This document shows positions 25,018 through 36,670 of a stretch of 64,000 nt of DNA, in pieces (the stretch's first letter is position 1; every line of letters starts with the position of its first letter). The notes under the pieces were generated by a model, which was not told where the DNA came from, made no database searches, and saw nothing but the letters and a program-made list of their open reading frames with translations. Both the position numbers and the translations under genes were made by a program. The stretch comes from Loxodes magnus (taxonomy: Eukaryota; Ciliophora; Karyorelictea; Loxodida; Loxodidae). The stretch is taken from positions 420,381 through 484,380 of the forward strand of contig CAMPDV010000218.1 of the NCBI GenBank assembly GCA_946699065.1, in the 5' to 3' direction.

Positions 25018-25980
25018 ATGCTTGAAGGTTTCAAGTCAGGCTTCTATATCACCTCTTCCTAAGCCAAAAAGGAAGGGAGGAAGCAAGAAATCAAGTCTTA
25101 ATAATCTTAGCAATCTTCTCTACCACAACCTTAACCAATACTGAACTAACAACTTGGACTCTAACAAAACGAACGAAAGCCAACCTTGAAGAATATACAC
25201 TCGGAAACTCCAACCTCAAGCGAGAAACCGAGGAAACAGATGAAGTTTGTTCTCACCAGGAGGTATCAGAGTTCAACCCTTCTGGCCAGATGAGCATGGA
25301 GTAGCTCATCAAAGTGGTACTGAACCTCCAGGAAGAGGTCAAGAGATTGAAGAAGGACAAAGATATGCTGATGGCAAAGCTAGACCTAGCAGAAGGAATT
25401 GAGTCAAGACTTATGTCCTAGGAAAGAGATTTTAACGCCTTTTGGAATATCTCACAAAATCAGACTAACGAATCCTAAAATTAGCTTTAGAAACAGACTG
25501 AATTGGATAACAGATTCGGAAAAATAGAAGAGAAATTGTAAACTTTTAAGAAAGAGTAAAGCGAAACTGTAGCTATACAAATGGAAATCGAAGCCTAGAA
25601 AGAGCAAAAAAATCAAGGAAAATAATTCAAAATAAAGAAAAAATGTTTCTTCTGTGGGAGCGTATGAAATTTTTATCGGAAGTGTTAGAAATTCTAATAG
25701 AAATAAAGAAACTATTGGATAAAGAACAACAAAAGAAGAAAAAAGAAGAAGCAATGATGAAAAGAATGTATTGCAACCCGGATGGTTCAATATACAAGAT
25801 AAGATGGAACCAAGGCAAGTTAAAGGAGGAAAAACCTGGAAAAATCCGAGTTCCCAATCTCGCTAAAATTGGTCGACCCGAACTTTTATATTTAACAGCA
25901 GGGAGCATGAATTGCTGTATTCCTGACGGGGTTGGAAATCCCTAAAACGGAAAACTTAAAATTAATATTATTATAGTGGC
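25018..25980 (+). mobile_element. Retroelement ORF1-like copy C, with a frame change
   Basis: GC is clearly higher than in the flanks. The first about 230 bp read best in the frame of ATG 25018 (Gln/Ser/Pro-rich). From about 25240 the good frame is +2: a long acidic coiled coil ('MSMEQLIKVVLNLQEEVKRL', 'FGKIEEKLQTFKKEQSETVA'), then a knuckle-like CFFCGSVWNFYRKC at about 25644-25685. The layout (coiled coil, knuckle, basic tail, AT-rich tail) is that of copies A and B, but the sequence is only distantly similar, so this is a different subfamily. In the knuckle the zinc-binding His is replaced by Asn. No intron of the right length (2 mod 3) explains the frame change, so an indel is likely. Final hairpins include AGCA/TGCT and GGG-8-CCC (25929-25942). 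Confidence 0.6.
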
Positions 25981-27187
25981 TATATTTTATTTAATTTAAT
26001 TTAAATAAATATTAATAATATACTTCTTCAATTTCAGTTAATAATTCTCAGCTTAAATTTAGATTTTATTACAACAGTCAACTTCTTTTTTGTATTTGCA
26101 AATCTTCAATTTACTTTAATTTTTTTATTTGCTTCTCAACATACTTGAGAAATATCCAACTTCTTAATTTAGAAATATTAAATTCTTTCGAATAATTTTA
26201 TTCTTGTCTGATATGAAAAGCTTATTTCTTAATTGCCAACATTAATTTTATTTATCCTAAAGTATTTAAATAGTAAAAGCTTTTTATAACTTAATTATGT
26301 TTTAAATAGTAAAATTAATTTTTAAGGCTTAAATATCTAGGATTTAATTTTTTAAAACCATAAATTTAATAAAATAATTTCTATTCTATTAAGTTATTTT
26401 TAAGCTAATCTTCATAATTACTTATATTTTAACTTTTAATAAATAATTTAAATCTAGTTAAATTCTTATTCATTTTTATTCATCATATTTAATTTTTAAT
26501 GCTTGAGAACAGTTAAGATCTCATCATACTATGAATTTTAATTCCATAATCATTAACTTATAGGTCCTACCAAGGTCAGCCTTTCAGATACGTTTCTTCA
26601 AGATCTTGAATTCATTTAAAAATCAATAAAGGTTAAGATAAAATAAGAGTATTAAAAATCTAGCTTCTATTATTTTTTATCAATTAGTTGTTTACTTAAA
26701 TCTATCATTTTTATCTATTTAATTTTAAATTTAAAACCAAAATTATAATCAACTAAGTTTAATATTTTCTGCAACATCTCAGATTCAATTTAGATTATTT
26801 ATGAAATTTTAGTAACTTTTAAGATAATTTCATAGCTACTTACTTTGCTAAATAATGTATTAAAATTTTAAATAAAGTAAACTATAACTAATCAAGAAAT
26901 TAAAGATTCAGTTAGATACTTAAATTATATTTTTTTAAGTTTATTAATATAAATATCAAATATCTTCAAATACTTCCAAAAACTTATGTTTCGAAGATTA
27001 TTTAATGCAATTTCTAAAATGTGTAAAGTAAAAATAAAAATACGAAAGAAGTAAAATATTTTAAAATTATACTTTAAATGATAAACATAAAATATAAAAT
27101 AGTATTTAACTAAAAAATCTTTTCTCAACTCTATCAATTTTTCTATTTATTTGGCTGATTCTATTTTACCATATTATAGCAATAATC
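25981..27187. other. AT-rich intergenic stretch
   Basis: About 1.2 kb. Nothing recognised. Hydrophobic codons extend a little upstream of 27188, so the next gene may start earlier. Confidence 0.45.
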
Positions 27188-28426
27188 ATGGTAGTAACAA
27201 TTTTGAGATTTGCTGTGTTTGGCAATTTAATTGCTGCTAATCTCCATTTTACATATTTTGCACACTATCTAATTACTTTACTATTCAATACAAGTAGAAT
27301 GACACAGCTTATTATTTTTCTCGATAAACGTTTGCCCTGCTTTAAATTCATTTAAGCATAGGTAACATTTTTAACTCTATGCCAAGTAACACTTATCATG
27401 AAAATGACATCTTTAAGTTTTACTATGCTTTATATTTTGTAAAATATCTTATTTGCAAAAGTAGCATCTAAATTAGTTCTTCATCTAATCGTAACAGTCA
27501 GCATGAAAATATTCTTCTAATTTCTTAGAAAAGTTGGCTCTTTATTCTGTTTCGATTAAATCACTACATTAAAAGCATATAATTTTGTACTTATCTTCGC
27601 TACTTTCATCCAACTCCTTCTAAAATTAAAGTCTTTCTTAGTACTCTTATTAACATCTTTCATGCATTATAACCTTTTGTTTGCACCCCTGCAATTAAAC
27701 TTCAAATCCCTGTTAAATTACTTCAGAACACATATGGCAAGAATAAGGATGGTGAGATTGACAATAGAAATTACCTTGATGTTGCTACTTCATTTCATTT
27801 TGTGATATTTATGCTTTACATATCAAACATAGCTATATCAAAAGAAATAGAGCGGGAATTTCTTTATATTCCTTTGGATTGTTATCATATTTTACTTCTT
27901 TCAGGTCAAACTTCATGTCAACTCCTCCGGAAACTTTAATAGTGTAAGTCTATTCATACTTTTCAGTCTTTGTTATACTTGTTTTTTAGTATCTCACTAT
28001 AGGAATGATATCTTTCTGATTCTACTTATATTTATTGATAAACTTTTAAACAGAATTCAAATCGACCTACACATTATGCTAATAAATTAAAGACCCTAAT
28101 GCAACTGCTTTATAAAGTGATTTTAGTCTTTTAAAAATTGGATAATATTTGCATATTTCATCGTATAATTACGTAAACTTACTAGCAAACTTGTAATTGC
28201 TATCATTTTAATCTTGAATTACTTTATCTACTATTTTTCCTTGGCTATCTATATAAGTATGTCTGGTCTCACATTTTATCTTTACATCTCCAATTATTAT
28301 ATTTCCGTTTTTATTTTAATAAATGACTTAATCTGTCTTAAGTCAAAATCTATATTATTTATGTTAAGTTTCCTGAGAAGTATTAAATTCATGAGAAGGC
28401 TTTAAACCAAGATATCTCAGCTGTGA
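27188..28426 (+). CDS. Multi-pass membrane protein of unknown family
   Basis: 412 aa from the first in-frame ATG to TGA. At least eight hydrophobic helices run through the protein, separated by short basic loops (KRLPCFKF, RTHMARIRMVR, LRKLTSKL). It ends in 'FMRRLQTKISQL'. The frame is free of TGA except one read as Trp (FILWYLCF) and one in the IKWF loop. No signature of a known transporter or receptor was seen, and the loops do not carry conserved acidic or pore motifs that I recognise. Hydrophobic reading continues upstream (about 27130), so the true start may be earlier or in a preceding exon. Its last 84 bp overlap the 3' end of the minus-strand muramidase gene. Confidence 0.6.
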
Positions 28427-29398
28427 TGGATAATTAAAAGGAGTGATAGAATCTTTATTGACTCCTAAACTCATTAATTTCATTAAAAAATCGCATTAGA
28501 ACAATATATCCTCAAATTCTGTGTTTTTTAGTACTTCTTCATTCAGAACTTCGTCTGGCCAAATCTTTTTTTACTAATACTAATATTCTACTTAATCGAC
28601 TATGGGATCCAAACTAAAGCTAATCTAATGACTGCGATAACCTAACTTATTAGGTCTTTTATAATAAACAAGTAATACGGCTGCCAAATCCTAAGGATAA
28701 ATATCTTCCTATAAATTATTTTAAAAACTTGCAAGAAAAGTTAGATTTTGTAACGAAATTCCAACAATGTTATGAGGTATAACATTTAATTCTATTCCTT
28801 TCTTACCACTTTCTTAACTGATGGGTTGCTAATGATTTTGAATTTTGCTCGTAATTTAATCAACTTTATCTATTCTATTGTTTCATCCTTTTAAAAATAC
28901 TTTTTAGCTTTCATTATTCTTCACTATGTTATTTACGAAATTCCTTCTTTCCTATTAGAAGCTATTTAAAACTTAATTTTAGTCCATCCTGTTTAGTGCA
29001 TTTATAGAATTTAAACCTATAATCCCATCTTAAGGAACTTATACTACTTTTTAAAGCATTTTGTTCGCCTTATTTATACTACTGTTAACACATGTATCAA
29101 TATAAGCAAATTTAAGCTTATCACTTTTTATCTTACTTGCTGCTGTGTCATCAATATATTTGGAATAAAACTATTTAGCAGTTGCCCTATCTAAGTCGCT
29201 TACTTTTTATTTAGGTAAGCACTATGGATACTTTTATTAATATTGATTGAAAGTAGCTTAGGTAATACCATATTTAGTTAATCCTCCTCTATCATTCTTA
29301 TGATTGGTAGTTTTAGCTCCTCCTTCAAATTCAATTATCTAGTCTATAACAAAATCAGTAAATTGCTGGCTTGTAGCAAAAGAGAATTCTTTAGGCAT
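28343..29398 (-). CDS. GH108-type muramidase (phage/bacterial-like peptidoglycan hydrolase)
   Basis: 351 aa ending in TGA. Residues 13-50 carry the glycoside hydrolase 108 signature: Glu25-Gly-Gly, then DRGGLTKYGIT at 36-46 (family pattern E-G-G-x-n-D-x-G-G-x-T-x-x-G-I-T). Glu25 is the expected catalytic acid. Residues 95-128 fit the linked peptidoglycan-binding domain 3: 'AYIDTCVNSSINKANKMLQK' and QDGIIG, like bacterial 'D.avN.G..rA...LQ...G...DGiiG'. A KGWNNR at 170-175 matches the family's GW.xR end of the core. Its Trp is encoded by TGA, so the gene is adapted to the host code. The last 170 residues are extra. There is no obvious signal peptide. Family members are lysozyme-like enzymes of phages and bacteria that cut peptidoglycan. 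In a bacteria-eating ciliate it may help digest prey or defend the cell. Confidence 0.85.
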
Positions 29399-29846
29399 TT
29401 TATTATAAATAAATTCAGCTTCAATTCTTTTAAAGCGATTTCCATTGTAATTTTAAAGTAATAAAAGTAAAATCTATCAGAAATTAATAAGATTATTAAA
29501 TAAAGCTTTCCCTTTAATAGAAACTTAGCTATAATTTCTATTGCTTTTAGTTATTTAAACTATTCATTTTACTTTAATTTTATGCTTCTACAATATAACT
29601 TAAATTGCAAAGGTTCTGTTGTACTGTAATAGTATCTTGCATTTAATAGGATTAGAATTAATAGCTATTAAATAGCTCCTATTTATTATATTTTATAGAA
29701 GGATATTTTATTTCTAGTGAGTGTGACTTACTATCACTATTTTGTTAATTTATTCTTTCTCAGTTCTATGTCTTTATCGTTTTTAGTGTCTAAAGAGTTA
29801 ATTTCAAAACAGATAAGAAGATATTATTAACTTTAATTACCTATTT
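29399..29846. other. Spacer between divergent genes
   Basis: About 450 bp of AT-rich DNA holding the promoters of the muramidase and LRR-ankyrin genes. No element recognised. Confidence 0.5.
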
Positions 29847-31562
29847 ATGTCAAATAATCTATAAGAGAATTAGCTTAGAATAAGATAGAAAAGTATTGAA
29901 AGTGCCTTAGAACAAACTAAGGATTTGAAAAAGAGAAGACTGCTTAACTTAAAAAGAATGGAAACCAATTCTGAGTTAAAGAATCTATAGTTAACTCAGG
30001 AAATAGCCACATAGTACTAATACCTTGATTAAGAAATCGATTAGTTTAAAGAATGGATTTAGCTCTATGACATCTATTCTAAGGCTAATTAGAAAATAAC
30101 AAACCTACTCAAAATTCTTATTTAAGGAGATAATAAATGCATAGATCTAAGCTTCGCATGCTTAAGGGATAATTAAGTACCAAACTTAAATATGATTTTG
30201 AAGAAAAACCTTTAACTGGTTAATTTAGATCTACAATATAACTTTATTTAAGATTAAGGAGCTAAAATAATAGCTGAGTTTCTAAAATAGAGTGCTGTTA
30301 TAGACTTAAATCTAAGTTTTAATATGATATCAGAAAATGGTGCTTGATGGCTATTAACCGCAGTTTAAATAAGAGAAAAAGAGAAGTCAAGAGATTATTT
30401 GTAACAGTATAAAGTAATAGAATCTATTAATTCAATAGATTTAACTGGAAATCCTGTTAAAGGGAATATAATTGAATATGGATAAAAGCTTTGCATGAAA
30501 ACTATATTCAGTAGCTAATAAGAATAAAAGGCATTGCTAGATTTAACTAATGAGTAAAAGTTAAAATAAAGCCTTATGAAGTTGATATTTAAGAAAGATA
30601 CTATGCAATCTTTTAATAGACAAATAGAAATTTCTTAAAATTGTTATGCTTCTAGGCTATTTGAGGATGCTTCAAATCTAAGTTTTAAGAAAAGCACTTT
30701 GAAGTAGTAAGTTGATCTTAATGATAAAGATGAAGGTTAACTTAATATTAATAAACTAATGGAAAATAAAACGTTTCCTTTATCTGGTGTTATGAAATGA
30801 CTAAATCTAGGCACAGATCCAGATGAAGTTGATTAATTATTGGAAGAAACTTTATTACAATATGCAGCTAGAACTAATAAGCTATAGATTGCTAAGTTAA
30901 TGCATAGTTATAAATGTAACGTCAATAAGTTGAATCAAAAAGGAGAAAGTGCTTTACATATAGCTTCCCAGCATTAAAGCTTTGAAGTTTTTGATTTCCT
31001 TTTAAAAGTAGGCTGTCCAATAAACAGTACAGATAAGAAACGATAATCTTGCTTACATATGGCAGTAAAATAAGAAAAGCCAGATACAGTTATATATCTC
31101 ATTAAGAAAGGAATAGATATAAATATAGCTAACTTAAAACTGCAAACAGCTATGCATTATGTGTGTAAGAATGGAAATGCCTAGATATTCGATATACTTC
31201 TGAAAAACAGAGGGAATATTTATTAAAATGATATAAATAAAAAAACCCCACTGATGTATGCGGAGGAGAATAACAATTTCGAAATTCTTCAAATAATTAA
31301 AGCGCAAAAAAGAACTATATCTTAATTTACAAAACAGAATATTTGGAAGTCTAATAACTGAATTGATACTGCAGATCAATTCAATGATCTTAAAAAGTAA
31401 TTTTTAACTTTAGTTTGGAAATAAAAAAAGTATCAAAGGAAGTTGACATTACAATCAATAAAATTGATAAATAGTTCAACTTCATTCTTAAAACGTCAAA
31501 AGTATTAGATAGTATGCCTATAAGAAGATACGAAGAAAAAGAGAAAAGTCATAAAAAATTGA
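29847..31562 (+). CDS. Leucine-rich-repeat and ankyrin-repeat protein
   Basis: 571 aa ending in TGA. Residues 1-95 are a Glu/Lys/Gln-rich coiled coil. Residues 105-210 hold ribonuclease-inhibitor-type LRRs ('LVNLDLQYNFIQDQGAKIIA', 'VIDLNLSFNMISENGA', IESINSIDLTGNPVKG). Residues 335-480 hold at least four ankyrin repeats: 'LLQYAARTNKLQIAKLMHSY', 'GESALHIASQHQSFEVFDFL', 'CLHMAVKQEKPDTVIYLIKK', 'TAMHYVCKNGNAQIFDILLK' and KTPLMYAEENNNFEIL. LRR plus ankyrin in one chain is unusual outside protists and points to a scaffold or adaptor. No enzymatic domain is visible. The C-terminal tail is Lys-rich. Confidence 0.85.
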
Positions 31563-33654
31563 TAAACAACTTTGTATCATGATCATTTTTCATTATTTAT
31601 AAGCCTTTATTATTCTTTAAATTTATTTCCTTTGTTTTGAAAAGCTTTCTATACCTTAACTTTTAAAAATTAAATTTCCTTTTCTAAGCTAATTTAAATT
31701 TAAAGAACTATCACTCTATCTAATCTTTAAATCTCTAATCATTTTTGAAATAATCCTTTGCTATTAATAAAATTAAGAACTTTGAAGCTACTATAATTAA
31801 TTAGATATTTAGTAAAGATTATTTTAATTAAACAAAGCTATTACTATTAATATACCTAATAAACTCTTTCCTACTCATTTATATTTTACATTTAGTATAA
31901 AATTAATTAAATCCCTAGCTAAAATTATATATTTTGCCTTAATTAAAAAATTATAAAACTATTTCCTTTATTATACCACTCTTAGGTATCTCAGAAATAT
32001 GTTTTATTCTCTAATTAAACTAATTAGCGTCTTAAGTAAACGCTGTGAAAAGCTTGCTTCATTTATTATGGTTTATGAATACCCTAAAGAATTAAAATTC
32101 TATAATGTTAGATTTTTAATTAGCTAGCAGAGTATTATATTAGATTATACTCCTCTAAATCATAATGTTTAGCATGACTGTATATCTTAATTCGTATTAA
32201 GCAAAATATACTATTAAGGATAAATAAACTTATCTCTCTACGTTTAAAATAAAAGAAGCAAATTATTTAAAAAAGTAAGTATTTCTTATATGCTGCTAAT
32301 GCTATAAATATGAGGGTAATAATTTCTAATAAATATTAAGGATATAAACTAGTTTCTAATAAAGCTTTATTTTCCTATTCATATTTTATTATTTAAAGCT
32401 GGCTTCATTTATAATTAAGAATTAAAGCTTTAATGACAATTCTTAATAGAAAGGACTGTATATTAGAGCTTTTCATGAGACCCCTGTATTTAAGTTTCTA
32501 GAGCCATTCTTTCGCAACTTTAATACAGCATTTTTTCCTTTTTGACGAGCTTTTCCTACTTTGATATGGCTTGCTTAGAATAGTTACAACTATTATTCAA
32601 CCTATATATTATAGCAAAAGCAGCTGTAAGAATAATAACTATTAAAAACAGTTGCTTTTGCAAAAATAAACATTATCAACTAAAGGTAACTTAATCATAT
32701 AAACCTTAGCAACAGATACAAAAGATTAAGGAACTATAAACATCAACTACAAATAATCTAGAAACAAAAAACAATATTAGCATATCTTTATAACCAAAAG
32801 GTGATAGAAAGTAAGTTATACAAGTCATGCAATAGTTAGAAGCACAAGAAAAGAAACAAGATACAACTATTAATTTAATTAATTAGTATAAATATACCTT
32901 TATTATAGTAGTAGCTATCAAAGATATCATTAGCAAATATTTTATTTTAAAGCGTTTGAAATGCTTAAATATATGTCCCTATAAGTAATTTATATCTTAA
33001 ATGGTTTACTATAACTGTCAACTATTATTTTGAATGTAGTTCTAAAGAATTACTAGCATATTTTTGCTTATAGAGCTCATTTATAAATATAGCAGTAAAT
33101 GCTTATTTCATATAAGCAAAAGGGTAGCCTAAATATGAGATGGATATCCATATCTAAGATATAAAACAAAGCAATATTTTATTTAGTTAAGCAAAAGTTA
33201 AAAAGTTAGACCATTGAGCAATAACTAATAAATCTCTAATATATAATAAAAGGAAAATAAACTAAAAGACTTAAGTATAAAACTAATATATTGACATTAT
33301 TACAACATATCATTAGCTGTTTAAATTACATACAAAGGAAAAACTAGTATCTTAATATATTCTATAATGATCATCATATTAGATAATTTAAATAGATAAA
33401 TAATGCCTGTGTGTAAATACTTAATATTATGTTTAAAATTGTCTAAATAAAAATATAATTTCTTTATGCTAAATAATAAAAAGAATTTAGTTAATTGATA
33501 TAAGCAAAGAGGAATTATTTGTAGTAAGAATAGCATGGTAATTATATAAGATAGCTTTTTTGACTATTTGTAATAAAAGCTGAATGCTGATATGTTTAAG
33601 TGAAGAATAAATTTGTTAGTTGAAAAGCTATCTTAAGATTAGTGTTTATATAAA
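31563..33654. other. AT-rich stretch, no gene recognised
   Basis: About 2.1 kb. A somewhat GC-richer patch near 32470-32600 gave no convincing frame. Confidence 0.45.
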
Positions 33655-35601
33655 ATGGAAATTAAAAAAAGAGAATACTAAGCTTTCTAGCTTCAATAGC
33701 AGTTGCTTTAGTAGTCTCAGTAATTGCTAGAACAAAACAAGCTTACTTTTCAAGAAGTTTCTGCTAAGTAAAGCAAAAGACTTGAAAAAATTTAGTAGCT
33801 TGGGAACAAATTACAGTAAGAGTAAAGCTATCTGACTTAAGTAAAGAAAAATGATACAGAATTGAACGATGCTTTTGAAAGCCTTCAAGCACTTAGTAAG
33901 AATCTTAGCTAAACCCTATAGGAAGAAATAAATTCAAAAGCCAAACAGATAAATAAGGATATTGAGAATATTGTAGAGAAATAAAATACTAAAGATTAGA
34001 AGGCTAATAAGGAGAAAGACTAGTTTAACCTTGCTTAAAAGAGTTAATAAAAACCTAAATAGTAATAAGAAAGAGTAGATAAATAAGGTAAAAAGTAGAA
34101 TCTAGATTAGTTAGAAAATATAAATAAAGAAAACTTATTTTAAGAAGATTAAATTGAAAATGATCTATCTTTCGAAAATCAGGAACTTGAAAATACTCAA
34201 AAGTCAAAAGACAGTCTTCAAAATATCTAATTTGAGGAAAAGATGCAGGTCTTAACAGAATCTCGTAATAAATCAGCAGAAAGTACCAAAATTTCAGATT
34301 TTCTTTATTAAGAAGCTTTACTAAGAAGAAAGAAAAATGAGTTGATATAACAATCAGTAAGTTTTAATTCAGGCAAGGCAAGAAAGTTTATAACTCAGCA
34401 ATAAATCAAAAATTTTAATTAAATCTTAGATATTAGCCAAGCTAAAGCAAGAAAAGTAAATCAATGAAATTATTTTTAAGGAAGAAGCAGTTACTCTTGA
34501 GAGGTTAAAATACATATTATAGAATATAGGAATTATAAGATAAGGTGTCTTTACCTCGGACTATAAACGTAAGACAATAGAAGAGTAATTCCAGTAGAAA
34601 TTATGAGAAAGTTTAGTAGACATTGATGGTAGTTAGAATATAGATTCCAATCTATTATCTTAAGTTTTGAAAATTTTGTCAGATAAGTATAGCAGCATAG
34701 CTAATAACATACAGACATTAAAATAATTGCTTGAGAAAGAGTAATAAGCAACAGATAATGCTACATTTTTATGTACTACTTATAGAAAACTATCCTAAAA
34801 CTTATTAGCTTATACTCATTTTAAGCAAAAATAGCCGCAGATAATTAATTTTTAAGAAACATTCAGACCTTAGATTTGCGAAAAATCTCAATTCCTTGTA
34901 GATTTCCTTTAAAAGAGAAATGGACGAGTATATGAATCTTTATACAATCAAAGAAATTCAAGTGAACCTAAGATATAGATACATAGAGAATTATTAGCTG
35001 AGAAGGAAATAGCACCCTGCACATTTCATCCTAAAACAAATCATAACTCCCAGTTTTTATCTTCTTAATTAAACGGTGGATAGAGTTGCTATGAAAGACT
35101 TTATAGTAAAAAAAATTCTCCTAAAATGGATATCAGATAAACTTAAGTAATGGAACTAGAAAAATGCACTTTTTATCCTATTTTAAAATCAAATATTAAC
35201 ATGAAATAAATTGCTCCAGCCAAAGGTTATGAGCAAAACATAGCCAGACTAAGATAAGCTTAGTTGAAAAAGGAAGAAAAATAGAAAAAAGCTGAAAAGT
35301 AAGTTAATATTTAACTTATAGAATACCTGCAGGGGAAAATTATGAAAACCTTAGAAAATAAGGAGTAAAGCCTTTTAATCTTTAAGGGAAACCTTAGAAG
35401 AAAAAAGTCCTTTTATACATAGATGTTAACATTGGACCTGGAAAAACAGGTAGGATAGGAATTCACGAAGATGATAATTTAGATAAAATTACTTTCAGTT
35501 TTTCTAAAACTTATCAGCTTAATAATGAGTAAAAGTAATAGCTAAAAGAGATGCTTAGTTCTTAGCTATAGAATTACCTCGAAACTTTACAAACTTGTTG
35601 A
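33655..35601 (+). CDS. Coiled-coil protein with F-x-P repeats and C-terminal VDVNxGxGKTGRI module
   Basis: 632 aa after removing two introns (34456-34480 and 35299-35321). The first 300 residues are a Gln/Lys/Glu coiled coil. The middle has spaced motifs of the type C-T-F-H-P-K-T-N and C-T-F-Y-P-I-L-K-S-N, with RLY between them. Similar F-x-P-x-x-N repeats occur in large ciliate and flagellate coiled-coil proteins. After the second intron comes a compact module: 'GENYENLRKQGVKPFNL', then LLYIDVNIGPGKTGRIGIHE, then 'DNLDKITFSFSKTYQL' and a final helix. The motif 'VDVNxGxGKxGRI' with an acidic segment and a final helix looks like a conserved protein-binding tail of alveolate and ciliary proteins, but I cannot name it. 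Both introns restore this frame exactly, so the model is firm even though the function is not. Confidence 0.75.
34456..34480 (+). other. 25-bp intron 1 in the coiled-coil gene
   Basis: Starts GTAAATCAATG and ends TTTTTAAG. It lies between codons (...ARK|EEAVTL...). Its length (1 mod 3) moves the reading from the upstream frame to the downstream coiled-coil frame. Confidence 0.8.
35299..35321 (+). other. 23-bp intron 2 in the coiled-coil gene
   Basis: Starts GTAAGTTAATATT and ends ACTTATAG. Removing it (2 mod 3) joins ...KKAEK to IPAGENYENLRKQ. This brings the C-terminal VDVNIGPGKTGRI module into frame and lands on TGA at 35599. Confidence 0.85.
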
Positions 35602-35833
35602 TTATAGTAAATTACTTTTCCCATTAGTTTAATATCTCGCATACTTATATTCTTAGCACTTATTAAATCATTAATAATCTTATAAAAGCTTACTTTAAAG
35701 GCGGAAAAAGGCCTATATTTAATTTTATTACAACTGATTAATATATGCTTGTAAGCTGAAAGGAATGTAGAAATGCATGATTTAATTTAATTAATAAATA
35801 TACTTAAATTCTTTAATTTTAACTAAGAAAGAG

Positions 35834-36280
<447 letters not shown>

Positions 36281-36670
36281 AACTTCGAAATAATTACCAA
36301 ACTATTTAAAATAATTAGCATATTCATTAGTTTATTATGCTTATTATATTTATCAAAGTCTACTTGCTTATTCATACAATTTAAGTACTTTAATCGCAAA
36401 GTTCAAGCATATTGCTTTTTCTAATACTTATTCAGAAATATCTACTTTAATCTTTTTAATATACCATAGTTAATTTCTTTATAAACGTAAAAATAAGGAG
36501 ATAGTTTCTATAAGCTTCTTTAATAAATTGAAAGCTAATTCTCAAAATAAAATATAAATAGTAATTATTTCTTAATTTTTTAATTACTCATTTAGCTTCC
36601 AAACTAAAGTAAAATTGATTCTGCATAATTACCTTGTTTTGTAAAATATCAGTAAGTATTATAAATAAAA
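36281..36670. other. AT-rich intergenic spacer
   Basis: About 390 bp. Nothing recognised. Confidence 0.5.

Noticed and set aside
25243-25257. 15-bp GT...AG interval in copy C as an intron
   Set aside because: Its length is a multiple of 3, so it cannot explain the frame change from the first to the second half of the ORF.
25452-25945. Overlapping standard-code open frames on both strands
   Set aside because: The plus-strand coiled-coil/knuckle frame of retroelement copy C explains this sequence; the others are shadows.
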